A stretch of DNA of 64,000 bases from assembly GCA_000016765.1 (NCBI GenBank), contig CP000699.1:1674001-1738000 (forward strand), in the 5' to 3' direction. The notes under the pieces were generated by a model. The model saw only the letters and a program-made list of their open reading frames with translations. It had not been told where the DNA came from and ran no database searches. Shown piece after piece: positions 16,380 through 24,077 of the stretch; the first letter of the stretch is position 1; each line of letters starts with the position of its first letter. This stretch comes from Rhizorhabdus wittichii RW1 (lineage in GTDB: Bacteria; Pseudomonadota; Alphaproteobacteria; Sphingomonadales; Sphingomonadaceae). The position numbers and the translations under genes are program-made.

Positions 16380-18086
16380 TCAGCTGAAGCCGAGCATAGA
16401 CTTCTGCTGCTTCCAGTCCATCGGCAGATCCGAAGTCCGCATTAGCTTGCGCGCCGACAATGTTGCCGGCTGCGATCCCTCCATGATGGCGGTAATGATC
16501 TCTGGGGCCAGGAAAGCGAAGCGCGCCAGCCGGGCGAGATGGTTGCGAGCATAATAATCCAGGTCCGCTGCGATGGTCGGCGGCTTGCCATTAAGCCCGA
16601 GCATGCGCTTCGCCTGATGCGCCTTCACGATCAGCTCGACCAGTTTCGGATCCCGCCGCGCTGACGATGCCGATGCATCGAACTGGATGGTGAGTTTCAC
16701 ATCGGTGCCGCGCCGAACCATCAGGGTCGGGATGCTCAGCTCGACAATCTCCTGATCCACATCGAGCTGCTCGACGCCGAGCCGCTCACCCAACACAGCG
16801 TAGCCGACCTTCGCCTCGATGCGATCGGCATGGACGACGACCTGCAGCGACAGATCCAAGAGCAGCGCCCGTTGGTCCGATGGGGCCATGGTCGGGATCG
16901 CCCGATGCAGCAGCGCTGCGGACCGGAGCAGGTCAGCGGTCTCATAACCCTCACTGTCATGCTGCGGATAGAGCAAGGTCAGCTGCGCTCTATCTGCAAT
17001 GAGCCGCTCGAGACTTTCGATGATGGCCTTCTCAATGTCGCGGGCAGCGATGCGGATGGGTCGCGGATGCGGCCCCTTCCCTTCGTTGACCGAATTGTAA
17101 TAGCGATAACGAACATCGCCCCGGCTCGCATGGCTCGGTGTCATCCGCCGCCCTTCGCCATCACGGATCATGCCGGCCAGCAAGCTGACCTCGTTGGCAT
17201 TGGCCTGATGGCGGCGCTCGACACGGTTGGATGCCAGCTTCTCCTGGACAGCAATCCAGAGCTCATCGTCGACGATGGCTTCATGCTCTCCGGGATGGGC
17301 TTCGCCCTTATGGACGACGACGCCACGATACAATTGGTTGCCAAGGATATGATACAAGGCGCCCGGCGTGATGGGCTTGCCGCCCCAGCTCCTACCCTCT
17401 TTATTACAATGGACCTTGGAGGTGATGCCCTTGGCCCGTAGCTCAGCGGCGAGATCATAGACGCTGCCGAGTTCCAGATAGCGGCGCATCATGAAGCGCA
17501 CTGTTTCGGCCTCGCTCTCGTTGACGACGAGCTTGCGATCCTGGATGTCATAGCCGAGCGGGCAGTTGCCGCCCATCCACATGCCCTTGCGCTTCGAGGC
17601 CGCGACCTTGTCGCGAACCCGTTCAGAGATCACCTCGCGCTCGAACTGGGCGAAGCTCAGCAGCACGTTGAGGGTGAGCCGCCCCATGCTGGTGGTGGTG
17701 TTGAACGATTGGGTGATACTGACGAAGCTCGCCCCTGCCGTATCGAGCACATCGACGATCTTGGCGAAGTCGGACAAGGCGCGGGTCAGCCGGTCAACCT
17801 TGTAGACCACGATGACGTCGACCTTGCCGGCTTCCACATCGGCGAGCAGTTGCTTGAGCCCCGGCCGCTCCATATTGCCGCCGGTGAAGCCGCCATCGTC
17901 ATAATAGTCGGGAACCAGCGTCCAGCCTTCATGGCGCTGGCTCATGATATAGGCGGCACAGGCCTCGCGCTGGGCATCGAGGCTGTTGAACTCCTGGTCG
18001 AGCCCTTCCTCGGTCGACTTGCGCGTGTAGATCGCGCAGCGGATCTTCTCCTTCCGCTGCGGCTCGGGCGCCCTGCCCCGGCTCAT
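16380..18086 (-). CDS. Large serine recombinase
   Basis: A 568-residue recombinase of the large serine integrase type. The N-terminal resolvase domain starts at about residue 20 with AIYTRKS, carrying the catalytic serine, then SLDAQREAC and the DRLTR block. The 'recombinase' DNA-binding domain follows (GNCPLGYDI onward), then a zinc-ribbon/coiled-coil-like tail. It probably mediates site-specific integration or excision. The ATG at 18086 overlaps the upstream DUF2924 gene by four bases (ATGA), so translation is coupled. Together with the DUF2924 and DUF3489 genes it forms a module known from many alphaproteobacterial genomes. Its attachment site is not identified here. Confidence 0.92.
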   Translation of the reverse strand: MSRGRAPEPQRKEKIRCAIYTRKSTEEGLDQEFNSLDAQREACAAYIMSQRHEGWTLVPDYYDDGGFTGGNMERPGLKQLLADVEAGKVDVIVVYKVDRLTRALSDFAKIVDVLDTAGASFVSITQSFNTTTSMGRLTLNVLLSFAQFEREVISERVRDKVAASKRKGMWMGGNCPLGYDIQDRKLVVNESEAETVRFMMRRYLELGSVYDLAAELRAKGITSKVHCNKEGRSWGGKPITPGALYHILGNQLYRGVVVHKGEAHPGEHEAIVDDELWIAVQEKLASNRVERRHQANANEVSLLAGMIRDGEGRRMTPSHASRGDVRYRYYNSVNEGKGPHPRPIRIAARDIEKAIIESLERLIADRAQLTLLYPQHDSEGYETADLLRSAALLHRAIPTMAPSDQRALLLDLSLQVVVHADRIEAKVGYAVLGERLGVEQLDVDQEIVELSIPTLMVRRGTDVKLTIQFDASASSARRDPKLVELIVKAHQAKRMLGLNGKPPTIAADLDYYARNHLARLARFAFLAPEIITAIMEGSQPATLSARKLMRTSDLPMDWKQQKSMLGFS

Positions 18087-18520
18087 GCCGCCGCTCCATT
18101 CTTGGTCAGTCCGAAGAAGCGTGGTCCCGACCAATGGGCACCCGTGATCTTGCGGGCGATCTCGCTCAGCGAGCCATAGCGCTCGTCGCGATAGAGATAG
18201 GCGTCGTCCAGGATCATTACGCGATGGGTGGCGCCGCGCCATTCGCGGACGAGCTGGGTGCCGGGGCGAAGCGTTGCCGAGGCGGAGGCCTTGATCTCCT
18301 CACCCTTGCCGAACTGCCGCACCATCGTCTCGATCTCGCGAGTGAGCTTGGCGGGAAGACTGCTCTTGGCTTTCTCCTGCAGTCGATGGGCGATGGCGAG
18401 GGCCAGCAGCTTGTGGCCGACCGGCGGCGCGGCGCTGCCGAACAGCTGCAGCCACTCGCCGCGCAGCTGCGCCGGCGACATCGTCGCCAGCGCAGCCAGT
18501 TTGTCGTCATGCCGTGCCAT
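18083..18520 (-). CDS. DUF2924 domain protein
   Basis: A 145-residue protein of the DUF2924 family, which is almost always found next to large serine recombinases; its biochemical role is not established. The recognisable core is the helical N-terminus LRGEWLQLFGSAAPP and the C-terminal block GTQLVREWRGATHRV...YGSLSEIARKITGAHWSGPRFFGL, which resembles a small DNA-binding fold. The ATG at 18520 gives the normal family start (MARHDDKLAAL). It overlaps the recombinase by four bases and follows the DUF3489 gene by two bases, so the three form one operon. Confidence 0.88.
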   Translation of the reverse strand: MARHDDKLAALATMSPAQLRGEWLQLFGSAAPPVGHKLLALAIAHRLQEKAKSSLPAKLTREIETMVRQFGKGEEIKASASATLRPGTQLVREWRGATHRVMILDDAYLYRDERYGSLSEIARKITGAHWSGPRFFGLTKNGAAA

Positions 18521-18522
18521 GC

Positions 18523-19044
18523 TCAGGCAGCCGTGGCGATGTAGTAGCGGGTGACCCCTTCGACCTTCTCGCTGCTGATGGCGTGGCCCTTCTTGCGCAG
18601 CCCGGTCAGGGCAGCGCGCGACGTGTGCGGCAGCCAACCGGTGGTCCCGATGATGTCGGTCAGCGTCGCTCCGCCTTTCCGCTTCAGCAGGTCGATCACC
18701 AGGGCCTGCTTGGTGCCCGTGCGGCCCGCTGCGGGGGCCGGGACGACCGGAGTCTCGTCGGTTTCACCTGCGGGCGTTTCTTCAGCGACGGGAGGCTCGA
18801 TAATGGAGCGGCCGGCATCGGTGACGATGACGCCGATGACGAGATCGCCATCGGTCCGCCAAGCCTGTGGAACGGCCATCCCTTCCTGTTCGGCAGCGAG
18901 GCCCTTCTTGATGAGCGCCTCGACAGCCTTGCGGATACGGGCGGCCTGGGCGCCGAGGCTATCGGGTGGCGGCAGCAGGCTACCGTCTTCGCGCTGGCAG
19001 GCGGTGCTGAGCAGGACGAGCTGCATATCGGTAAGCTTGGTCAT
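18523..19044 (-). CDS. DUF3489 domain protein
   Basis: A 173-residue protein. The C-terminal part (TKQALVIDLLKRKGGATLTDIIGTTGWLPHTSRAALTGLRKKG) is the DUF3489 winged-helix-like domain, expected to bind DNA. A Pro/Glu-rich linker separates it from an N-terminal helical domain. It is the first gene of the three-gene recombinase operon and may regulate it or direct the recombinase. The ATG at 19044 opens with MTKLTDMQLVLLSTA, typical of the family. Confidence 0.87.
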   Translation of the reverse strand: MTKLTDMQLVLLSTACQREDGSLLPPPDSLGAQAARIRKAVEALIKKGLAAEQEGMAVPQAWRTDGDLVIGVIVTDAGRSIIEPPVAEETPAGETDETPVVPAPAAGRTGTKQALVIDLLKRKGGATLTDIIGTTGWLPHTSRAALTGLRKKGHAISSEKVEGVTRYYIATAA

Positions 19045-19263
19045 CTAGGTGGTTCCTTGATCCGGGCCGGCCCTAGTGCCGCTCCCACCACCCAGAGCCC
19101 CGCCAGTCGCCTGGTCGGAGCATGAGCCGGCTCAATTAGCCGGTGCGATTCACATGGATAGCAATGCTCGACCCCGCACCGAAGTCGAGCGGAAAATACA
19201 CCGAAAAAAGCTCCGTCTGGACTGTGCCGCGCCGTCGCGCCTTGGTGTCGGCCGGAGGTGGCT

Positions 19264-19534
19264 ATGAACAAAGAAGAACAGACGGATCTGGTCGCGAGGC
19301 TCTTTGTGCTGATGACCTGCAAACTCGAAGATGCCGCGGGTGACGCAGTCGATGGTCAGGGTAAGGGACGCGAAGCGGCCGAGCAGGTCGCGCGCGCGGA
19401 ATGGTCAGGGTAAGGGACGCGAAGCGGCCGAGCAGGTCGCGCGCGCGGAGCGGATCGAGCTCATCGCGCGAGATATCGGCCTTCTAGCCGAAGCGGCGGC
19501 TGCGATCCTGCGCGAGCAGCCATCCGAGGCGTGA
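19264..19534 (+). pseudogene. Small gene frameshifted by a 49-bp tandem duplication
   Basis: An ATG at 19264 with a strong GGAGG site five bases upstream opens a reading frame that now stops at 19411-19413 after 49 codons. Removing one copy of the 49-bp tandem duplication at 19352-19449 restores a single 73-residue, charge-rich helical protein ending ELIARDIGLLAEAAAAILREQ at 19534. The duplication length is not a multiple of three, so it shifts the frame. I do not recognise the family. Its position beside the recombinase module suggests an island accessory gene, and the exact identity of the two copies suggests the damage is recent. Confidence 0.75.
19352..19449. repeat. Perfect 49-bp tandem duplication
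   Basis: Two identical adjacent copies (19352-19400 and 19401-19449), both starting ATGGTCAGGGTAAGGG and ending GCGCGCGCGGA. The lack of any mismatch between copies points to a recent slippage or unequal exchange event. It breaks the reading frame of the small gene that contains it. Confidence 0.95.
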
Positions 19535-19538
19535 GCCT

Positions 19539-19700
19539 TCAGTCTGCTGGTGGTTTGAGGGCAGCGGCGATCATCGCGGCCAGCGTATCCTCAGCTCTGG
19601 TACGGACGGCCGCGCCCTTCGATGCCAGATCCTGGCGCAGCCAGCCGGGTGCGTGTTCCACCACCTTCGCTATCTTCGTTATCAGACCATCGGATGCCAT
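19539..19700 (-). CDS. Small hypothetical protein
   Basis: A 53-residue frame (from the ATG at 19700; a longer version begins at 19730) that reads as a compact helical protein: ITKIAKVVEHAPGWLRQ, then RAEDTLAAMIAAAL. The regular helical pattern and Ala/Leu heptads look protein-like rather than shadow-like, and similar small single-domain proteins are common in sphingomonad islands. It is convergent with the broken gene at 19264-19534. No function can be assigned. Confidence 0.45.
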   Translation of the reverse strand: MASDGLITKIAKVVEHAPGWLRQDLASKGAAVRTRAEDTLAAMIAAALKPPAD

Positions 19701-19730
19701 CGGTCCATCTGACGCAGCTCCAGCGGCCAA

Positions 19731-20063
19731 ACAAGCTTAACCTCGCTACATCGGCACGTCCGCTATCGGGGACATTCCCGACAGGCAGCTTTGAGGAATG
19801 ATCTCGCCGAAGCTGCCGTTCGTTCAGAGCCGTCGAATCGTGATTTCAGGTATCGTGTCATGAGCGCGATTTTTGCGCCGTTTGCCGACTGGCAGCGTGT
19901 GGGAAGAAGGAGCGATAGCCGTTTCCGAACCAACTCAGCGAGCTGCAACCGCAGGTGACAATCGTCGTCACGTCGCTTTCCGGCCAGCTTCTGCATTTAT
20001 CGGGTGGTATTCCACCGCCGGAAGCTCCCATGTTCACGAACCCAAGCGAACGAGGACCGAAAT
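19731..20063. other. 333-bp gap without a convincing gene
   Basis: No frame here has family-like sequence or a good ribosome site on either strand. The stretch separates the recombinase island from the catabolic operon that starts at 20064 and presumably holds that operon's promoter. I could not find a convincing consensus promoter or a copy of the tRNA 3' end in it. Confidence 0.5.
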
Positions 20064-20600
20064 ATGAAGGGGGCGACGCCTGCCGGAGCATCAGATGAGC
20101 CGAAGGCGTTCATCCGGAAGGCGGTGATCAGCAATATCGGGATTGGCTTCGTTCTGTCGATCTTCTTCTCAGTGCTCTTGTTCTCAGACAAACCGCTGTT
20201 CACGCCCTTCGCGCCCGATCGTGCAGCGCTCGGCATATTTCCCGCTACGTTCAACGTAACGGTGCTCATGACGATCGGCATGACGCTGTCGGTGCGATCG
20301 CGCGCTAGGCGGGGCATCGTGCGCGCACCGGATCAAGGTGAACTGCCGGCGGCGAGCCGCTGGCTTCCCAAGCCTTTGATGGCGCGGGCCATCGCATTCG
20401 CGGCGGCCGTCACGCTGATCCTGGCTCCGCCCACCCTGTTGGTCGTCTGGGGCGCGACACATATAGGCCTGCTTCCCGGACAATGGTCGCTCATAGGGCT
20501 GATCGCTTATTATGCGGCCTATTTCGCCGTTCATGCGATGACCGTCCCGCCGATCCTCATTTGGCGTGCTCTTTGCGAGGCGGAAGGACGCCAGGCCTGA
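20064..20600 (+). CDS. Inner-membrane protein, first gene of the TPP enzyme operon
   Basis: A 178-residue hydrophobic protein with about four predicted membrane segments: VISNIGIGFVLSIFFSVLLF, LGIFPATFNVTVLMTIGM, AIAFAAAVTLILAPPTLLVV and WSLIGLIAYYAAYFAVHAM. I do not recognise the family. An AGGA ribosome site precedes the ATG at 20064. Its stop codon overlaps the ATG of the thiamine-diphosphate enzyme by one base (TGATG), so the two are translationally coupled and probably work together. A role as membrane anchor or quinone-side partner for the exported enzyme and cytochrome is an inference from context only. Confidence 0.7.
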   Translation: MKGATPAGASDEPKAFIRKAVISNIGIGFVLSIFFSVLLFSDKPLFTPFAPDRAALGIFPATFNVTVLMTIGMTLSVRSRARRGIVRAPDQGELPAASRWLPKPLMARAIAFAAAVTLILAPPTLLVVWGATHIGLLPGQWSLIGLIAYYAAYFAVHAMTVPPILIWRALCEAEGRQA

Positions 20601-22558
20601 TGTCCGAGCCGGCCAAGTCGCTTGCCAATTTGACGGGCGCGGCCGACCGGCAAGCCGAGGGCCTCTCGAGGCGGACGATCCTCAACGGGGTTGCTGCGGG
20701 CACGACGGTAGCATGCCTTGCCCCCAGCATATCTGCCGCCGGCCCGGTGCGAGAAGCGCACAAGCCCGTATCGGTGCCGCTCCCTCCGTCCCGCGAAAGC
20801 GAATGTGGTCCATCCCGACCGGCCCCTCCGAAGCGCGGCAACCAGCAGCGCTACGGCAGCGATTATATGATCGACGTCATGCGGAACCTGGGCATCCGCG
20901 TCATCGCCGCCAATCCCGGCACGACATTCAAGGGGCTGCACGAATCGCTTGTCAATCATGGCATGACGACCGAGCCCGCCATGGATCTGGTCACCGTGAC
21001 GCACGAGGAGATCTCCGTCGCCTTCGCGCATGGCTATGCGAAGGCCGCCGGCGAACCGATGGGCGTCTTCCTGCACTCGGCAGTGGGGCTGCAACACGCC
21101 GCCATGGCGATCTACAACGCCTGGTGCGATCGGGTTCCGGTCTTCTGCGTCGTCGGCGCCAAGCTGGATTCCGCACGACGCGGCTATCCGGTGGAATGGC
21201 TGCATTCGGTCAATGACGGCGCAGCGCTGGTGCGCGATTTCACCAAATGGGACGATCAGCCGGCGTCGCTGGTGAATTTCGCCGAATCCGCCGCACGCGC
21301 GCTGCGGTTTGCGCAAACGCCGCCTCATGGACCCGTCCTGCTCGCCGTTCCTGCGACCCTGCAGGAGGATCCGGCCGAACCGCAGGCGATGCCGCCGCTT
21401 CCAACATTGTCGCTGCCCAGGTCGCCCGCCGGCGATCCCGAGGGCGTCGAACGGATGGCGACGATGCTGGCGCAGGCTGGCAGCCCAGTGCTGATAGCCG
21501 ACCGGCTGGCGCGCTCGCCCAAGGGCATGGAGCGGCTCGTTCGCCTGGCCGAGCTGCTTCAGGCCTCCGTGGTCGACCTGGGAGGACGGATGAACTTCCC
21601 CTGGCGCCATCCGCTCAACCAGACCGCTAACCAGGACGTGGCACTGGGCGAAGCGGACGTGGTGCTCGGCCTCGAACTCACGGATTTCTGGGCGATCAGC
21701 ACCCACCAGTTGGCCGCCTCCGCCAAGCGGTTGAGCATCACGTCGCTCGATCTGTTCATGAAGGCCAATTATCAAGACTTCCAACGCTACACGCCGGTCG
21801 ATCTCGCGCTCGCGGCGGATGCGGAAGACACGCTGCCTGCGCTGATAGAGGCCGTGGAGCGCCAACTCGACCCGAAGCAGGCCGATCGACGGCGGCAGCG
21901 CGGCGAGCGGCTCGCGGAAGCGCATCGGGAAGCGCTGGACCGGGCTCGCGAAGCGGCCGCGATCGGCTGGGACAATGAGCCGATCACCACCGGACGCCTA
22001 TGCGCGGAGCTCTATGACCAGATCAGGGCTGAGGACTGGTGCCTGCTCAGCAGCGCGATCTTCCAGCAATTCTGGCCGCAGCAGCTTTGGGATGCTCGCC
22101 ATCACTATCAGTATATCGGGGATTCGGGCGCCTATGGTCTGGGTTATCTACCCGGTGCCAGCGTCGGCGCCGCCTATGCCCATGCGCGGCACGGGCGGCT
22201 TGCGGTGGCGATCGGCGGCGACGGGGACCTGATGTATGCTCCGGGAGCCTTATGGACTGCGGCGCATCATCGGATTCCGCTGTTGTACGTCGTCCACAAC
22301 AATGGCGGCTATCATCAGGAGACAATGGTCATTCAATGGCTGGCGGCGTTGCGCGAAAGAGGCCTGAATAGAGGACAAGTCGGTAACGTTCTCCTCGATC
22401 CGCTGATCGATTTCGCATTGCTCGCCCGCAGCCTCGGCGTTCATGCCGAGGGACCTGTGAAGAAGCCGGGCGACCTGAAGGAGGCCATCGCGCGGGCATT
22501 GGCGGTGGTGAGAAAAGGCCTCCCGGCGTTGATCGACGTCCATGCGGAGGCGCGGTGA
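20600..22558 (+). CDS. Exported (Tat) thiamine-diphosphate-dependent enzyme
   Basis: A 652-residue protein of the acetolactate synthase/benzoylformate decarboxylase superfamily. The N-terminal Pyr domain has the cofactor-activating glutamate in THEEISVAFAHGYAKAAG. The central domain follows. The C-terminal PP domain has the full diphosphate motif GDGDLMYAPG...VVHNN. Ahead of the fold lies a twin-arginine-type signal: SRRTIL at residues 23-28, a hydrophobic stretch and an AxA-like site near residue 47. This predicts export of a folded, cofactor-loaded enzyme to the periplasm, which is unusual for this superfamily. It is coupled by one-base overlaps to the membrane protein before it and to a cytochrome c after it. 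The substrate is unknown; a 2-oxo acid or an acyloin is the family-based guess. Confidence 0.85.
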   Translation: MSEPAKSLANLTGAADRQAEGLSRRTILNGVAAGTTVACLAPSISAAGPVREAHKPVSVPLPPSRESECGPSRPAPPKRGNQQRYGSDYMIDVMRNLGIRVIAANPGTTFKGLHESLVNHGMTTEPAMDLVTVTHEEISVAFAHGYAKAAGEPMGVFLHSAVGLQHAAMAIYNAWCDRVPVFCVVGAKLDSARRGYPVEWLHSVNDGAALVRDFTKWDDQPASLVNFAESAARALRFAQTPPHGPVLLAVPATLQEDPAEPQAMPPLPTLSLPRSPAGDPEGVERMATMLAQAGSPVLIADRLARSPKGMERLVRLAELLQASVVDLGGRMNFPWRHPLNQTANQDVALGEADVVLGLELTDFWAISTHQLAASAKRLSITSLDLFMKANYQDFQRYTPVDLALAADAEDTLPALIEAVERQLDPKQADRRRQRGERLAEAHREALDRAREAAAIGWDNEPITTGRLCAELYDQIRAEDWCLLSSAIFQQFWPQQLWDARHHYQYIGDSGAYGLGYLPGASVGAAYAHARHGRLAVAIGGDGDLMYAPGALWTAAHHRIPLLYVVHNNGGYHQETMVIQWLAALRERGLNRGQVGNVLLDPLIDFALLARSLGVHAEGPVKKPGDLKEAIARALAVVRKGLPALIDVHAEAR

Positions 22559-22923
22559 TGCGGGCGACAACGGGAGCTTCAGCAATTGCTCGGAGCGTGG
22601 TGGCCCTGTTGCTGCTGACCGCCGGGATCGCGCAGGCCGGTCCGGCGGAGCAGCGGGGGCGCAAGCTCTATCTCGGCTATGGCTGCAGCTATTGCCATGG
22701 CTCGATCGGGCAGGGTGGCGGACGAAGCGGGGGCGCCGGACCGAAACTCGCGCCGGATGCCCTGCCCTATGCTGCGATATTGGGCCAGCTTCGCCAGCCC
22801 TATGGCATCATGCCGCGTTTCTCCGAGCGGATCGTCCCCGATTGCGACGTGGCCGACATCTCCGCATATCTGCGGTCGATCCCGGCCGGGAAGTCCGCCC
22901 ACGAGATTGATCTGCTGCGGTGA
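22558..22923 (+). CDS. Periplasmic c-type cytochrome
   Basis: A 121-residue protein with an N-terminal signal peptide (ARSVVALLLLTAGIAQAG, cleavage after AQA) and a single heme-binding motif CSYCH near residue 40. A likely axial methionine lies in the GIMPRFSE segment, and the ADISAYLRSIP helix is typical of small class I cytochromes. It should carry electrons in the periplasm. The ATG at 22558 overlaps the stop of the TPP enzyme by one base, so the pair is co-translated. The arrangement suggests the cytochrome accepts electrons linked to the enzyme's reaction, by analogy with other periplasmic dehydrogenase-cytochrome pairs. Confidence 0.88.
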   Translation: MRATTGASAIARSVVALLLLTAGIAQAGPAEQRGRKLYLGYGCSYCHGSIGQGGGRSGGAGPKLAPDALPYAAILGQLRQPYGIMPRFSERIVPDCDVADISAYLRSIPAGKSAHEIDLLR

Positions 22924-23190
22924 TCCCGTCGCGGCCCGGCAGCCTATCGAACCTCTCACATGGCTACGGTAATTGCCCAGTTTTCACGGAAATCGGCTAG
23001 AGCGGGTCCTGCGCCCACCGCATAGTCTTTCCAGCCGATAACGGAGAGGACGGACGCATGGGAACGCTGACGACAGCAAGGCGGCTCTTCCCTGGTCTGA
23101 TCTCCATCGCGGGGCACGTCCTCGCATATCCCATCCCTGGCAAACTATGCGGCGCGCTCGATGGAGCTGGGCCGCATGATGAGGAAATCC

Positions 23191-24012
23191 ATGTCATCAG
23201 CCGAACTCGCTCGCATGCCCAGCTTCACCACCGGACGGCCCCGGATCGCCTATGAAGCGGAAGGGCACGGGGCGGCCATCATATTCATCCATGGGATTGG
23301 CGGCGATCGCAGCAACTGGGATCGCCAGATGGCGCATTTCGGCGATCGCTATCGGGTCATAAGCCTCGACGTGAGGGGCTATGGGGAAAGCGACAACTTC
23401 GACGGATCGCTGACCTTCGATGCCATGGCGGCCGACGTCGCGGCTGTGCTCGACGCCGAGAATGTCGATCGGGCGCATCTCGTGGGGCTGTCGATGGGCG
23501 GCATGATCGCGCAATGGTTCTGGCATCGCCATCCCGAGCGCGTGACTTCGTTGACGCTCGCCGATTCCACGGTGGGCCCGGCCGCGTCGCTCACCGAGGA
23601 ACAGCTCGACGCCTTTCTCGAAAGCCGCCGCGCACCGCTTCTCGCGGGGGCGACGATGGCCGAGATCGCCGAGCGCAACACGCCGTCGTTGCTGTCCGAA
23701 GATGCGGCGCCCGAACTGCTCGTGGAGGCGCGCGCCAGCTTCGCGGGTGTGCCGGCGACAACCTATCTTCGCTCGCTCGAATGCGTCACCCGTTTTGCCG
23801 GTGTGCCCGATTTCGGCGCGATGACCGTGCCGGTGCTCGTGATGGTGGGCGAGAGCGACCGCAGCTTGCCGGTTCCCCTATCGCGCGAGCTTGCCGCCAA
23901 AATCCCCAGTGCCGAGTTGCACATCATCGAGGGGGCGGGGCATCTTTCGAACATGGAGACGCCGGGGCGCTTCAACAGACTGCTGGAAGATTTCCTGGCG
24001 GCGCAGGGCTGA
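23191..24012 (+). CDS. Alpha/beta hydrolase, enol-lactonase-like
   Basis: A 273-residue alpha/beta hydrolase. The HGIGGD oxyanion loop, the nucleophile elbow GLSMGG, the acid in VGESDRS and the histidine in EGAGHLSNMETP make a complete Ser-Asp-His triad. The layout resembles 3-oxoadipate enol-lactonases and meta-cleavage product hydrolases, but the substrate cannot be fixed. The ATG at 23191 is chosen because GAGGA lies five bases upstream; earlier in-frame ATGs have no ribosome site. It starts the second half of the catabolic operon, 267 bp after the cytochrome gene. Confidence 0.85.
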   Translation: MSSAELARMPSFTTGRPRIAYEAEGHGAAIIFIHGIGGDRSNWDRQMAHFGDRYRVISLDVRGYGESDNFDGSLTFDAMAADVAAVLDAENVDRAHLVGLSMGGMIAQWFWHRHPERVTSLTLADSTVGPAASLTEEQLDAFLESRRAPLLAGATMAEIAERNTPSLLSEDAAPELLVEARASFAGVPATTYLRSLECVTRFAGVPDFGAMTVPVLVMVGESDRSLPVPLSRELAAKIPSAELHIIEGAGHLSNMETPGRFNRLLEDFLAAQG

Positions 24013-24077
24013 CCGGCCCGGTGGCGCCTCCTCTCCGACAACCCTCTGCGATCGGCCAGTGAGTGAAAGACGAAGCA

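Noticed and set aside
16046-20063. A direct repeat of the tRNA-Asn 3' end as an island attachment site
   Set aside because: I looked for the last 20 bases of the tRNA gene to the right of the recombinase and saw no copy. Large serine recombinases also rarely use tRNA ends.
20531-21925. A 464-codon minus-strand frame opposite the TPP enzyme
   Set aside because: The forward TPP enzyme has complete cofactor motifs; the reverse frame does not resemble a protein family.
23058-23255. A 65-codon plus-strand frame with a GGAGAGGA ribosome site just before the hydrolase gene
   Set aside because: It runs out of frame into the hydrolase gene and has no protein-like pattern. A leader peptide is conceivable but not supportable.
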